From: Shinella zoogloeoides
GTDB taxonomy: Bacteria; Pseudomonadota; Alphaproteobacteria; Rhizobiales; Rhizobiaceae
Direction: 5' to 3'
DNA: 64,000 nucleotides
Assembly: GCF_030733845.1 (NCBI RefSeq)
Contig: NZ_CP132311.1
Coordinates: 1,925,501 to 1,989,500 of the forward strand
Positions 44,499-52,477 of this stretch are shown here, piece after piece (positions within the stretch are counted from its first letter, which is position 1; each line of letters starts with the position of its first letter). The position numbers were made by a program, and so were the translations under genes. The notes under the pieces are model-generated. The model did not search any database. It was not told where the DNA came from and saw nothing but the letters and a program-made list of their open reading frames with translations.

Positions 44499-46070
44499 TC
44501 AGGTGAAGGCGTCGGGCATCGAGTCCTTGCGCGCCTTGATGAAGGCAAGCAGGGCGTCATCGATGGCGGGGTCGAGATAGGGCGCCTCGTAGCTTTCGAG
44601 CCAGGTGCGGCAGAGCGCGTTGGCACGGTCTTCGATGCGCTTCTCTCCTTCGATTTCCCACTGCTCGAACGAGTTGTTGTCGGCGAGCGGCGAGCGGTAG
44701 AACGCGGTCTGGAAGTTGGCCTGGGTGTGCGCACAGCCAAGATAATGGCTACCCGGACCGACTTCGCGGATGGCGTCGAGCGCCTGCGCATTCTCCGAAA
44801 GATCGATGCCTTCGGCAAATTTCTGCTGCATGCCGAGCTGGTCCTGGTCGATCATGAACTTCTCGTAGGAGGCGACGAGGCCGCCTTCGAGCCAGCCAGC
44901 GGCATGCAGTACGAAATTCGTGCCGGCCAGGAGCGTCATGTTCAGCGTGTTGGCCGATTCATGGGCGGCCTGCGCATCCGGGACCTTGGAGCCGCAGAGC
45001 GAACCGCCGGTACGGAACGGAATGCCGAGGCGGCGGGCGAGCTGCGCCGCACCGTAGGAAACCAGCGACGGCTCCGGCGAACCGAAGGTCGGCGCACCCG
45101 ACTGCATGGAGATCGAGGCGGCGAAGGTGCCGAACAGCACCGGCGCACCCTTGCGGATGAGCTGGGTGAAGGCGGCGCCGGCGAGAACCTCGGCGAGGAT
45201 CTGCGTCAGTGTGCCGGCGACCGTGACCGGGCTCATGGCGCCCGACAGGATGAACGGCGAGACGACGCAGGCCTGGTTATGGCGGGCATAGACCTTCAGC
45301 GCCCCCACCATGGTCTCGTCGAAGACCATCGGCGAGTTCGCGTTGATGAGGTTCATCATGACCGTGTTGTTTTCGACGAACTCGTCGCCGAAGACGAGCT
45401 TGGCCATGGCGATGGAGTCTTCCGCGCGTTCCGGCGCGGTGACGGAGCCCATGAACGGCTTGTCGGAATATTTGAGGTGGCTGTAGACCATGTCGAGGTG
45501 GCGCTTGTTCACGGGAACGTCGACCGGCTCGCAGACCGTGCCGCCGGACGAGTGCATGGACGGCGCCATATAGGCGAGCTTCACGAAATTACGGAAGTCC
45601 TCGATGGTCGCATAACGCCGGACGCCTTCGAGGTCGCGCACGAAGGGCGGGCCATAGACCGGCACGAAAACGGTGGCCTTGCCGCCGATCTGGACGCTGC
45701 GCTCGGGATTGCGGGCATGCCAGGTGAACTGCGAGGGGGCGGTCTTCAGGAGTTCGCGGCACAGGCCCTTGGGGAAATGCACGCGTTCGCCGCGCACGTC
45801 GGCGCCGGCTTCACGCCAGAGCTGAAGGGCTTCGGGATCTTCACGGAATTCGATGCCGATCTCTTCCAGAATGCGGTCGGCATTGGCTTCGATGAGCTGA
45901 AGGCCCTCTTCGTCGAGAACCTCGTATTCCTTGATCCTGCGGGTGATGTAGGGCAGCGACGGGCCCGGACCGCCGCCCGTGCGCGATGCGCGCCGCGCGG
46001 CAGCGCCGCGCCCCTCACGCGAGCGACGACCGCCGCCCTCGCCTGCCACCTGCTGAATGTCCTCGCTCAT
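44499..46070 (-). CDS. MttB-family methyltransferase, non-pyrrolysine (quaternary amine:corrinoid)
   Basis: TIM-barrel methyltransferase of 523 residues in the trimethylamine methyltransferase superfamily. It should move a methyl group from a quaternary amine to Co(I) of a corrinoid protein. The frame has no internal TAG, so it is not a pyrrolysine enzyme; characterised non-Pyl members demethylate glycine betaine, proline betaine, carnitine or butyrobetaine. A Gly/Arg-rich disordered N-terminus (about 1-40) precedes YITRRIKEYEVLDEEGLQL. Other family segments are GSVTAPERAEDSI and SMQSGAPTFGSPEPSLV. The ATG follows AAGGAAAG. It diverges from the corrinoid-protein gene. Confidence 0.9.
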   Translation of the reverse strand: MSEDIQQVAGEGGGRRSREGRGAAARRASRTGGGPGPSLPYITRRIKEYEVLDEEGLQLIEANADRILEEIGIEFREDPEALQLWREAGADVRGERVHFPKGLCRELLKTAPSQFTWHARNPERSVQIGGKATVFVPVYGPPFVRDLEGVRRYATIEDFRNFVKLAYMAPSMHSSGGTVCEPVDVPVNKRHLDMVYSHLKYSDKPFMGSVTAPERAEDSIAMAKLVFGDEFVENNTVMMNLINANSPMVFDETMVGALKVYARHNQACVVSPFILSGAMSPVTVAGTLTQILAEVLAGAAFTQLIRKGAPVLFGTFAASISMQSGAPTFGSPEPSLVSYGAAQLARRLGIPFRTGGSLCGSKVPDAQAAHESANTLNMTLLAGTNFVLHAAGWLEGGLVASYEKFMIDQDQLGMQQKFAEGIDLSENAQALDAIREVGPGSHYLGCAHTQANFQTAFYRSPLADNNSFEQWEIEGEKRIEDRANALCRTWLESYEAPYLDPAIDDALLAFIKARKDSMPDAFT

Positions 46071-46437
46071 GATCCGTCTTTCCTTGTATTACGGTGCCGG
46101 AAGCACCTCTGGCCTTGTTCTTCCAGCGCCCGAATGCGCCTCTTTTTCTATGCTAGCAAGCCGCCGGGGCGGGGCGGTTCTCAATGCGCCAAGCGGTGGC
46201 GCACGCTGGATACCGATGCTGCGGCGACTATAGCGGGATTGCGACCGGCATCGTAGCGCCATTGTCCTGTTTGCACTGTCAATTCACGGCTTTACAGAGT
46301 ATTCAGGGAACAAGCCTTCGGCGGGTCGCTTTTCGCTGTATGCGACGTCGCTTTCAAAATCAGGTTCGCGCAAGAGGAAGGATATTCCTTGTACCACGAC
46401 CCTGCGACCGCAGCGCCAATGGAGACGAGGAACAAAC
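46071..46437. promoter_or_regulatory. Divergent control region between the methyltransferase and corrinoid genes
   Basis: 367 bases with no gene. It must hold both promoters. TTGCGAC occurs at 46239-46245 and TGCGACGTCGC at 46341-46351, related to the TGTCGC boxes before the GlxA/AraC regulator gene at 57 kb. Only the positions are seen; binding is inferred. Confidence 0.5.
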
Positions 46438-47133
46438 ATGTCTGACGACGAAATCATTCTCGCCGATCTCTCCGACGAAGAGCTTGTGCAGCAGATGCAC
46501 GACGACCTCTACGACGGCCTCAAGGAAGAGATCGAAGAGGGCACGAACATCCTGCTGGAGCGCGGCTGGGCCCCTTATGACGTCCTCACCCAGGCGCTCG
46601 TCGAAGGCATGCGCATCGTCGGCGTCGATTTCCGCGACGGCATCCTCTTCGTTCCGGAAGTTCTGCTTTCGGCCAATGCGATGAAGGCCGGCATGTCGAT
46701 CCTGCGTCCGCTGCTCGCCGCCACCGGCGCGCCGAAGCAGGGCAAGATGGTCATCGGCACCGTCAAGGGCGACATCCACGACATCGGCAAGAACCTCGTC
46801 GGCATGATGATGGAAGGTGCCGGATTCGACGTCATCGACCTCGGCATCAACAACCCGGTCGAAAACTATCTCGAAGCCATCGAGCGCGAGCAGCCGGATA
46901 TCCTCGGCATGTCCGCCCTGCTGACCACCACCATGCCCTACATGAAGGTCGTCATCGACACGATGAAGGAAAAGGGCCTGCGCGACGACTACGTCGTTCT
47001 CGTGGGCGGCGCGCCGCTCAACGAGGAATTCGGCAAGGCCGTCGGTGCGGACGCCTACTGCCGCGACGCCGCCGTTGCGGTGGAAACGGCCAAGGAATTC
47101 ATGAAACGCAAGCACAACATGCTTGCGGGCTGA
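46438..47133 (+). CDS. Corrinoid protein of the methyl-transfer system
   Basis: Methyl-carrier protein of 231 residues, MtbC/MtgC-like. A helical cap domain (about 10-95) precedes the B12-binding domain with the DxHxxG motif Asp112-Ile-His114-Asp-Ile-Gly117, where His114 is the lower cobalt ligand. SALLTTTMPYMK and LVGGAPLNEEFG complete the nucleotide-tail pocket. It should shuttle methyl groups between the MttB-family enzyme and the folate methyltransferase encoded downstream. The ATG follows GAGGAAC. A strong hairpin lies just after its stop. Confidence 0.95.
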   Translation: MSDDEIILADLSDEELVQQMHDDLYDGLKEEIEEGTNILLERGWAPYDVLTQALVEGMRIVGVDFRDGILFVPEVLLSANAMKAGMSILRPLLAATGAPKQGKMVIGTVKGDIHDIGKNLVGMMMEGAGFDVIDLGINNPVENYLEAIEREQPDILGMSALLTTTMPYMKVVIDTMKEKGLRDDYVVLVGGAPLNEEFGKAVGADAYCRDAAVAVETAKEFMKRKHNMLAG

Positions 47134-47144
47134 ATGTGGAATTC

Positions 47145-47175
47145 GGACGGCGCCGGTCTTGAACCGGCGCCGTCC
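47145..47175. terminator. Strong hairpin between the corrinoid gene and the entericidin gene
   Basis: GGACGGCGCCGG and CCGGCGCCGTCC pair perfectly over 12 bases with a seven-base loop. There is no T run on the plus strand. It lies between two convergent stops and may act as a bidirectional weak terminator or as a 3' stabiliser of the corrinoid-gene mRNA. Confidence 0.65.
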
Positions 47176-47186
47176 GCTGACGATCT

Positions 47187-47345
47187 TTAGTTTGCGGCCC
47201 GCTCAACGCTTCGGCCGGCGTCCTGCGTCGCATCCACGGCGTTGGCCGTATCCCGTCCGACACCACGAATGGTGTTGCCGCAGGCGCTAAGCGCAAGAAG
47301 CGCTGCGAGAACGATGCTGATCTTGGTCAGGTTTGTCCCAGTCAT
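47187..47345 (-). CDS. Entericidin-family small lipoprotein
   Basis: A 52-residue lipoprotein precursor reading MTGTNLTKISIVLAALLALS then Ala-Cys. The lipobox is LSAC, followed by GNTIRGVGRDTANAVDATQD, the entericidin A/B (EcnAB) pattern. The ribosome site GGGACTCCGACC is modest. It lies antisense between the corrinoid gene and the DUF1638 gene, only 17 bases from the latter's start, so it interrupts the plus-strand operon. Entericidins are envelope lipoproteins linked to stress; no tie to methyl metabolism is known to me. Confidence 0.85.
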   Translation of the reverse strand: MTGTNLTKISIVLAALLALSACGNTIRGVGRDTANAVDATQDAGRSVERAAN

Positions 47346-47362
47346 GGTCGGAGTCCCTCTTC

Positions 47363-48004
47363 ATGGATGTGGTTGACGCAGAACTTCAGCTCGGAAGTCC
47401 GAGCAATGAACGCACGAAAGCGGAAAAAGTTCGCGTGATCGCCTGTGGCGCGATCGCCCGCGAGGTCCTGGCCATCCGCCAGACCAACGGGCTGGACCAC
47501 ATCGACCTCCTCTGTCTTCCCGCCATCTGGCATGCGCACCCCGAGAAGATAGCACCCGGCGTCGAGCAGGCAATCGCCGAAGCACGAGCAGAAGGCTTTT
47601 CCCGCATCTTTGTCGGCTATGCCGATTGCGGCACCGGCGGCCTGCTCGATAGGGTCTGCGAGCGCGAAGGCGTGGAGCGCATCGCCGGGCCGCATTGTTA
47701 TTCCTTCTTCGCCGGCAACGAAGCCTTCGCGGCGAAGGACGACGATGTCACGTCCTTCTTCCTCACCGATTTCCTCGCCCGCCAGTTCCGCGCCTTCGTC
47801 ATCGAGCCGCTCGGCCTCGACCGCCATCCGCAGCTGAAGGACATGTATTTCGGCAATTACAAGAAGGTCGTCTATCTCTCGCAGGTCGAGGACGAGGCCT
47901 TGCAGCAGAAGGCGAAGGAGGCGGCGGACTATCTGGGCCTTGCCTACGAATACCGCTTCACCGGCTATGGCGACCTGACGGGCGAGCTGCTGCGCGCCCG
48001 CTAA
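47363..48004 (+). CDS. DUF1638 protein of the corrinoid system
   Basis: A 213-residue cytoplasmic protein. The DUF1638 pattern is seen as KVRVIACGAIAREVLAIR, LPAIWHAHPEKIAPGVEQAI and FVGYADCGTGGLLD (in parts). The family repeatedly accompanies corrinoid methyltransferase genes, but its function is unknown to me. Conserved Cys and His (CGAIA, IWHAHP, DCGTGG, GPHCYSFF) suggest metal binding or redox. The ATG at 47363 is chosen. The next gene follows after 64 bases. Confidence 0.82.
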   Translation: MDVVDAELQLGSPSNERTKAEKVRVIACGAIAREVLAIRQTNGLDHIDLLCLPAIWHAHPEKIAPGVEQAIAEARAEGFSRIFVGYADCGTGGLLDRVCEREGVERIAGPHCYSFFAGNEAFAAKDDDVTSFFLTDFLARQFRAFVIEPLGLDRHPQLKDMYFGNYKKVVYLSQVEDEALQQKAKEAADYLGLAYEYRFTGYGDLTGELLRAR

Positions 48005-48068
48005 CCAATCCTTAGCCCTGCCCGCAAATCCCGCTGCACCGTTACCCCTTTTCTAAGCTCTCGTCCGG

Positions 48069-48887
48069 ATGATGTGCGCCAAGGATATGGCGGGGCTTTG
48101 GGACATGACGGAACGCGACGCGCGGATGGAAACGGTGGCCATGCTGATCCAGCCCGGCCAGAACCCGGAAATCGTCGTCAATGCCGTGAGGGCCGCCTTC
48201 CCTCGGCTCGTCGTCATCGAGGAAGAGCCCGAATCGAAGAAGCTCTTCATCCGGCGGCGTGCAAGAAAGCTCGGCTGGGTGCAGGCGCTCGGACAGCTCG
48301 CGACCATGGTCGTCTCGAAATACGGCAAGCGCTTCACCCTGGGGCGCGCGAAGGAAATCCTTGAGGAATTCGGCGCAAACCCCGCGGTGGATTCACAAAT
48401 CCGCCGTGTCGCCGTTCCCTCGGCCAACAGCCCGGAATTCCTGAAGGCGCTCGACGACATCCGGCCGGCGGCCCTGCTTCTCGTCAGCACCCGCATGCTG
48501 AAGGCAGGAACGCTCGCCGCCATCGCCTGTCCGGTGCTCAACTTTCACGCCGGCATCACCCCGCAATATCGCGGCCTGCAGGGCGGCTACTGGTCGCGCA
48601 TCCTCGCAGACGAGGAGAATTTCGGCGCGACGGTGCACCTTGTCGATGCGGGCGTGGATACCGGGGGCGTGCTCTACCAGCACCGGCTCAAACCTTCCAA
48701 ACGCGACACGGTGCACACCTATCCGCTGCTCCAGACGGCCGCTTCGACCGGCATCATCGTCGAGGCCCTGCACGATGCCGTCACCGGCAGTCTCAAGCCT
48801 TTGAAAATAGCGGCGCCCTCGCGGCAATGGTATCATCCGCCGATCTGGACCTGGCTCTGGAACGGCGTGACCCGCGGCATCTGGTAA
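48069..48887 (+). CDS. Formyltransferase-family protein
   Basis: A 272-residue protein. Residues about 1-110 are of an unfamiliar type. Residues about 110-250 match the formyl transferase fold: the catalytic Asn-x-His in LNFHAGITPQYRGLQGGYW and the Asp in VHLVDAGVDTGGVLYQ. Relatives use 10-formyl-tetrahydrofolate to formylate substrates or hydrolyse it to formate. In an operon that loads methyl groups onto folate, disposing of formyl-THF is a plausible job. Start codon is uncertain (ATG at 48069, or a Met 12 codons later). Confidence 0.75.
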   Translation: MMCAKDMAGLWDMTERDARMETVAMLIQPGQNPEIVVNAVRAAFPRLVVIEEEPESKKLFIRRRARKLGWVQALGQLATMVVSKYGKRFTLGRAKEILEEFGANPAVDSQIRRVAVPSANSPEFLKALDDIRPAALLLVSTRMLKAGTLAAIACPVLNFHAGITPQYRGLQGGYWSRILADEENFGATVHLVDAGVDTGGVLYQHRLKPSKRDTVHTYPLLQTAASTGIIVEALHDAVTGSLKPLKIAAPSRQWYHPPIWTWLWNGVTRGIW

Positions 48888-48980
48888 TTCTTCTGGACGG
48901 CAAATCCCGCGTCGTTTTTGAGCATGGGGCAGTCGTGGCGAGCGAAGCCAGCGACGCGGCCAGAACGCATTGTCAGCATG

Positions 48981-49068
48981 AGAGCAATTCCAGGAAAAGT
49001 GTGCGACGGTTTCCACCGGAATTGCGAGAGACAAGAGGAAGAGCGTTTCCGCGATTCACGCAAATGCT
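48981..49068. repeat. Palindromic repeat of a fourth family (CAATTCC...GGAATTG type)
   Basis: CAATTCC and GGAATTG bracket AGGAAAAGTGTGCGACGGTT and a few more bases. A second half follows with AGAGCGTTTCCGCGATTCAC and an inverted GCTCT. I recognise this type from rhizobial intergenic regions generally. Here it sits inside the operon, upstream of the virulence-factor-domain gene. Confidence 0.6.
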
Positions 49069-49085
49069 CTGGGAGAATTTTCGAC

Positions 49086-49388
49086 ATGGCAGACCGCATC
49101 ATCGTCTACTGGCGCGACATCCCCGCCCAGGTCATCATCAAGAAGGGCCGCGCCAACGCCAAGCGGGAGCTGTCGCTGCGCTTCACCGAGGCCATCGACA
49201 TGTGCGCCATGCGCACCGGCGCGGCCGAGACGGACGACTACCTTGCCGAATGGCGCAAGGCCGATCCGGTCCCGGTCTCCGACGATCTCGAAGCCGAGGC
49301 CGACAAGGCCGCCGCCGAACTCGAAGCCGCCTATGACCGCGAGCGCCTCGTCGCCCTCGTCAAGGCCGGAGGCCGGGACGATGGCTGA
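49086..49388 (+). CDS. 'Virulence factor' domain protein of the corrinoid operon
   Basis: A 100-residue soluble protein beginning MADRIIVYWRDIPAQVIIKK. It matches the small domain family named after virulence factors, of unknown biochemical role. The Arg/Lys-rich first half and acidic helical second half are visible. Its last eight bases overlap the start of the MetV-like gene, implying coupling. In this operon it may be an assembly or partner protein for the MetV/MetF pair; that is a guess from overlap. Confidence 0.75.
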   Translation: MADRIIVYWRDIPAQVIIKKGRANAKRELSLRFTEAIDMCAMRTGAAETDDYLAEWRKADPVPVSDDLEAEADKAAAELEAAYDRERLVALVKAGGRDDG

Positions 49389-49962
49389 CCCCAAACCCGG
49401 CAACGCCGCCGCAGGCAAGAAGGCCGCCACCGGCGCCTTCACGCCGGCCGGCGTCTCGCCGAGCCGCCGCTCGCGGCACAAATACACGATCCGTCTTTGG
49501 GCCGTGCGCAATTCCCGCTTCTTCGAGTGGTTCTACAACCGCTTCGCCGAAGGCTTCCTGCTGCTGCACCCGCTCTGGAAGCTCCTCGGCTACCAGCGCG
49601 TCGAGCGGCCGATCACCTTCGTCGAAAAGCATGTGAAGGGCTTCCTCTTCGACTGTCGCATGTGCGGCCAGTGCGCGCTGTCGTCCACGGGCATGTCCTG
49701 CCCGATGAACTGTCCCAAGCAGCTTCGCAACGGGCCCTGCGGCGGCGTTCGCGCCAACGGCAATTGCGAAGTAGAGCCGGACATGCCCTGCGTCTGGGTC
49801 CAAGCGTGGAAGGGGTCGCAGAACATGGCGAACGGAAATGCCATCATGAACGTGCAGAAGCCGGTGAACCAGTCGCTGCGCGAAACCTCGTCCTGGCTGC
49901 GCGTGACGGCAGAAGCCGCCGCGGCGCGGGAAGCCGCTGCCGCCGCCGGAAAGGACGCCTGA
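49381..49962 (+). CDS. MetV-like iron-sulfur protein (MTHFR C-terminal domain family)
   Basis: A 193-residue protein with eight Cys: 92, 95, 98, 107, 111, 120, 129 and 137 (CRMCGQC, MSCPMNC, GPCGG, NCEV, PCVW). That is enough for two [4Fe-4S] clusters. It resembles MetV, the zinc/iron-sulfur partner of MetF in acetogenic bacteria. It directly precedes metF with three bases between. If so, the pair would run methylene-THF reductase with an electron carrier other than NADH, here perhaps in the oxidative direction. Residues 1-30 and 165-193 look disordered. Confidence 0.82.
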   Translation: MADPKPGNAAAGKKAATGAFTPAGVSPSRRSRHKYTIRLWAVRNSRFFEWFYNRFAEGFLLLHPLWKLLGYQRVERPITFVEKHVKGFLFDCRMCGQCALSSTGMSCPMNCPKQLRNGPCGGVRANGNCEVEPDMPCVWVQAWKGSQNMANGNAIMNVQKPVNQSLRETSSWLRVTAEAAAAREAAAAAGKDA

Positions 49963-49965
49963 TCC

Positions 49966-51060
49966 ATGGCTCATTTCGACGAAAACCCGCTCGGGCCTCA
50001 TCTGCCGCTCGATCCCCTGCCCGGCCACTCCTCGCTCGGCCGCCTGGAGCGCGTTCTGCGGCGCGGTGAATTCGCAGTGACGACCGAGCTCAACCCGCCG
50101 GACAGCGCCAATCCGGAGGACGTCTACGAGCGCGCCGCGATCTTCGACGGCTGGGTGGACGGCATCAACGCCGTCGATGCCTCCGGCGCCAACTGCCACA
50201 TGTCCTCCGTCGGCATCTGCGCGCTGCTGACCCGCATGGGCTATGCGCCGATCATGCAGATCGCCTGCCGCGACAAGAACCGCATCGCCATCCAGGGCGA
50301 CGTGCTGGGCGCGGCCGCCATGGGCGTGTGCAACATCATGTGCCTCACCGGCGACGGCGTGCAGGCCGGCGACCAGCCGGGCGCAAAGCCGGTCTTCGAC
50401 CTCGACTGCATGTCGCTGCTCGAAACCGTGCGCATCATGCGCGACAACGCCAAATTCCTCTCCGGCCGCAAGCTGACGACGCCGCCGAAGGTCTTCCTCG
50501 GCGCGGCGATCAATCCCTTCGCCCCGCCCTACGACTTCCGCCCCTACCGCCTTGCCAAGAAGATCGAGGCCGGCGCACAATTCGTGCAGAGCCAGTATTG
50601 CTTCGACGTTCCCATGTTCCGGGAATACATGAAGAAGGTGCGCGACCTCGGCCTGCACGAGAAATGCTACATCCTCGTCGGCGTCGGCCCGATGGCCTCC
50701 GCCAAGACGGCCAAGTGGATCCGCTCCAACGTGCCGGGCATCCACATTCCGGATTCCATCATCGCCCGCCTCGAGGGCGCGCAGGACCAGAAGAAGGAAG
50801 GCAAGCAGCTCTGCATCGACATCATCAACGAGGTGAAGGAGATCGAGGGCGTTTCCGGCGTTCACGTCATGGCCTACCGCCAGGAAGAATATGTCGCAGA
50901 AATGGTGCATGATTCCGGCGTGCTGAAGGGTCGCCAGCCCTGGAAGCGCGAGCCGAACCCGGTCGACCAGCTCGTTGCCGAACGCATCGAGGCGGCGCGC
51001 AACGGCCAGGAACAGGACCAGCAGCAGATGGCCGAGAAAGCCGCCCACCAACCCCATTGA
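49966..51060 (+). CDS. metF: Methylenetetrahydrofolate reductase
   Basis: FAD-dependent TIM-barrel enzyme of 364 residues interconverting 5-methyl- and 5,10-methylene-tetrahydrofolate. Family segments are FAVTTELNPPDSANPEDVY, IMCLTGDGVQAGDQPGA and QFVQSQYCFDVPMF. It is longer than housekeeping MetF at the C-terminus (Gln/Glu-rich tail). The ATG follows AAGGA. Position between MetV-like and the folate methyltransferase genes suggests oxidation of methyl-THF made by the corrinoid system, rather than methionine synthesis. Confidence 0.92.
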   Translation: MAHFDENPLGPHLPLDPLPGHSSLGRLERVLRRGEFAVTTELNPPDSANPEDVYERAAIFDGWVDGINAVDASGANCHMSSVGICALLTRMGYAPIMQIACRDKNRIAIQGDVLGAAAMGVCNIMCLTGDGVQAGDQPGAKPVFDLDCMSLLETVRIMRDNAKFLSGRKLTTPPKVFLGAAINPFAPPYDFRPYRLAKKIEAGAQFVQSQYCFDVPMFREYMKKVRDLGLHEKCYILVGVGPMASAKTAKWIRSNVPGIHIPDSIIARLEGAQDQKKEGKQLCIDIINEVKEIEGVSGVHVMAYRQEEYVAEMVHDSGVLKGRQPWKREPNPVDQLVAERIEAARNGQEQDQQQMAEKAAHQPH

Positions 51061-51152
51061 TTCCGCCTGCCGGCTGCCGCCGGCATGCCAGCTTGTAACA
51101 CCGGAAATCGCGCGCTAGACCTGAACCGGCGCCCCGCCCCAGAGGACCTTAT

Positions 51153-52118
51153 ATGACACGTACCATCGTCGCCTCGGCCACCCGCGAAATCATCATCGGT
51201 TTCGACCAGCCCTTCTGCGTCATCGGCGAACGCATCAACCCGACCGGCCGCAAGAAGCTGGCCGCGGAAATGCAGGCCGGCAACTTCGAGACCGTCATCA
51301 AGGACGCGCTGGAACAGGTCGCCGCCGGCGCCACGATGCTCGACATCAATGCGGGCGTGACCTCCGTCAATCCGAACGAGACCGAACCGGGCCTGCTCGT
51401 CCAGACGCTCGAGATCGTCCAGGGCCTCGTCGACATCCCGCTCGCCATCGACAGTTCGGTCACGGCCGCCATCGAGGCCGGCCTCAAGGTCGCCAAGGGC
51501 CGCCCGCTGGTCAACTCCGTTACCGGCGAGGAAGAAAAGCTCGAAGCCATCCTGCCGCTCGTCAAGAAGTACGACGTCCCGGTCGTCGCCATCTCCAACG
51601 ATGAGACCGGCATCTCCATGGACCCGGACGTGCGCTTCGCCGTCGCCAAGAAGATCGTCGAGCGCGCCATGGACCACGGCATCAAGCCGCATGACATCGT
51701 CGTCGACCCGCTCGTCATGCCGATCGGCGCGCTGGGCGATGCCGGCCGCCAGGTGTTCCAGCTGCTCTATCGCCTGCGCAACGAGCTGAAGGTCAACACG
51801 ACCTGCGGCCTGTCCAACATCTCCTTCGGCCTGCCGCACCGCCACGGCATCAATGCCGGCTTCATCCCGATGGTCATCGGCGCCGGCATGACGTCTGCCA
51901 TCATGAACCCCTGCCGTCCGCAGGAAATGGAAGCCGTGCGCGCCGCCAACGTGCTCAACGGCACCGATGCGAACTGCACCAACTGGATCATGACCTACCG
52001 CGACCACAAGCCGGCCGAAGGCGGCGCGACCGCTGCCGCTTCCGCGGCGCCGGCAGCCGGCGGCGGCCGCCGTGGCGGCCGTGCAGCCCGCGCCGGCGCC
52101 GGCGCGGCGAGGGAATAA
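51153..52118 (+). CDS. Methylcobamide:tetrahydrofolate methyltransferase
   Basis: Pterin-binding TIM barrel of 321 residues in the MtgA/AcsE/MtvA group. It should accept the methyl group from the methylated corrinoid protein and give methyl-THF. The pterin-site segments are VIGERINPTGRKK, ATMLDINAGV, LAIDSSV and VVAISNDETGI. LSNISFGLPHR is typical of the group. A low-complexity Ala/Gly/Arg tail (about 285-321) is added to the usual fold. The ATG follows AGAGGA. The next gene starts immediately after its stop. Confidence 0.92.
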   Translation: MTRTIVASATREIIIGFDQPFCVIGERINPTGRKKLAAEMQAGNFETVIKDALEQVAAGATMLDINAGVTSVNPNETEPGLLVQTLEIVQGLVDIPLAIDSSVTAAIEAGLKVAKGRPLVNSVTGEEEKLEAILPLVKKYDVPVVAISNDETGISMDPDVRFAVAKKIVERAMDHGIKPHDIVVDPLVMPIGALGDAGRQVFQLLYRLRNELKVNTTCGLSNISFGLPHRHGINAGFIPMVIGAGMTSAIMNPCRPQEMEAVRAANVLNGTDANCTNWIMTYRDHKPAEGGATAAASAAPAAGGGRRGGRAARAGAGAARE

Positions 52119-52119
52119 C

Positions 52120-52443
52120 ATGTCGGGCGGGCGTCAGTTTCGCCGCGACGCCTTCAGCCTCTGGCTGGAGGCACCCCTCGTGATCGCCATGCGCTGCCAC
52201 GAGATGGGAATGGCGGCGATGACGGGTTCGACGCAGAACACCGCTGAGATGACCCGCATGGTCACCGAAAAGATGGCTGCCACGGCGGAAAGCATCGTGG
52301 CGGCCAATTTTGCTGCTGCAAAGGCCATGATGACGGCGGCTTCGCCGAGTGCCACGGCGCGCGCCGTGTCGGAAGCCGCGTTGAAACCCTACGGCAAGCG
52401 TGTGCGCCGCAACGTCAAGCGCCTCGCGGGCCGGAAGGGCTGA
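52120..52443 (+). CDS. Small phasin-like helical protein in the corrinoid operon
   Basis: A 107-residue protein starting one base after the preceding stop. It is Ala/Met-rich and mostly amphipathic helix (AMMTAASPSATARAVSEAAL), with a basic C-terminus KRVRRNVKRLAGRKG. It resembles phasins in character but I cannot place it in a family. Tight spacing makes co-translation with the methyltransferase likely. Function unknown. Confidence 0.65.
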   Translation: MSGGRQFRRDAFSLWLEAPLVIAMRCHEMGMAAMTGSTQNTAEMTRMVTEKMAATAESIVAANFAAAKAMMTAASPSATARAVSEAALKPYGKRVRRNVKRLAGRKG

Positions 52444-52477
52444 ATTGCGGTTCCACCGCCAGGAAAGAGTACGAGCG

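Noticed and set aside
44499..46070. Possible pyrrolysine-containing methyltransferase
   Set aside because: The frame is continuous with no internal TAG, and no pyl genes are present in the window.
48918..49085. N-terminal extension of the virulence-factor-domain protein
   Set aside because: It translates a palindromic repeat; the domain starts at the ATG at 49086.
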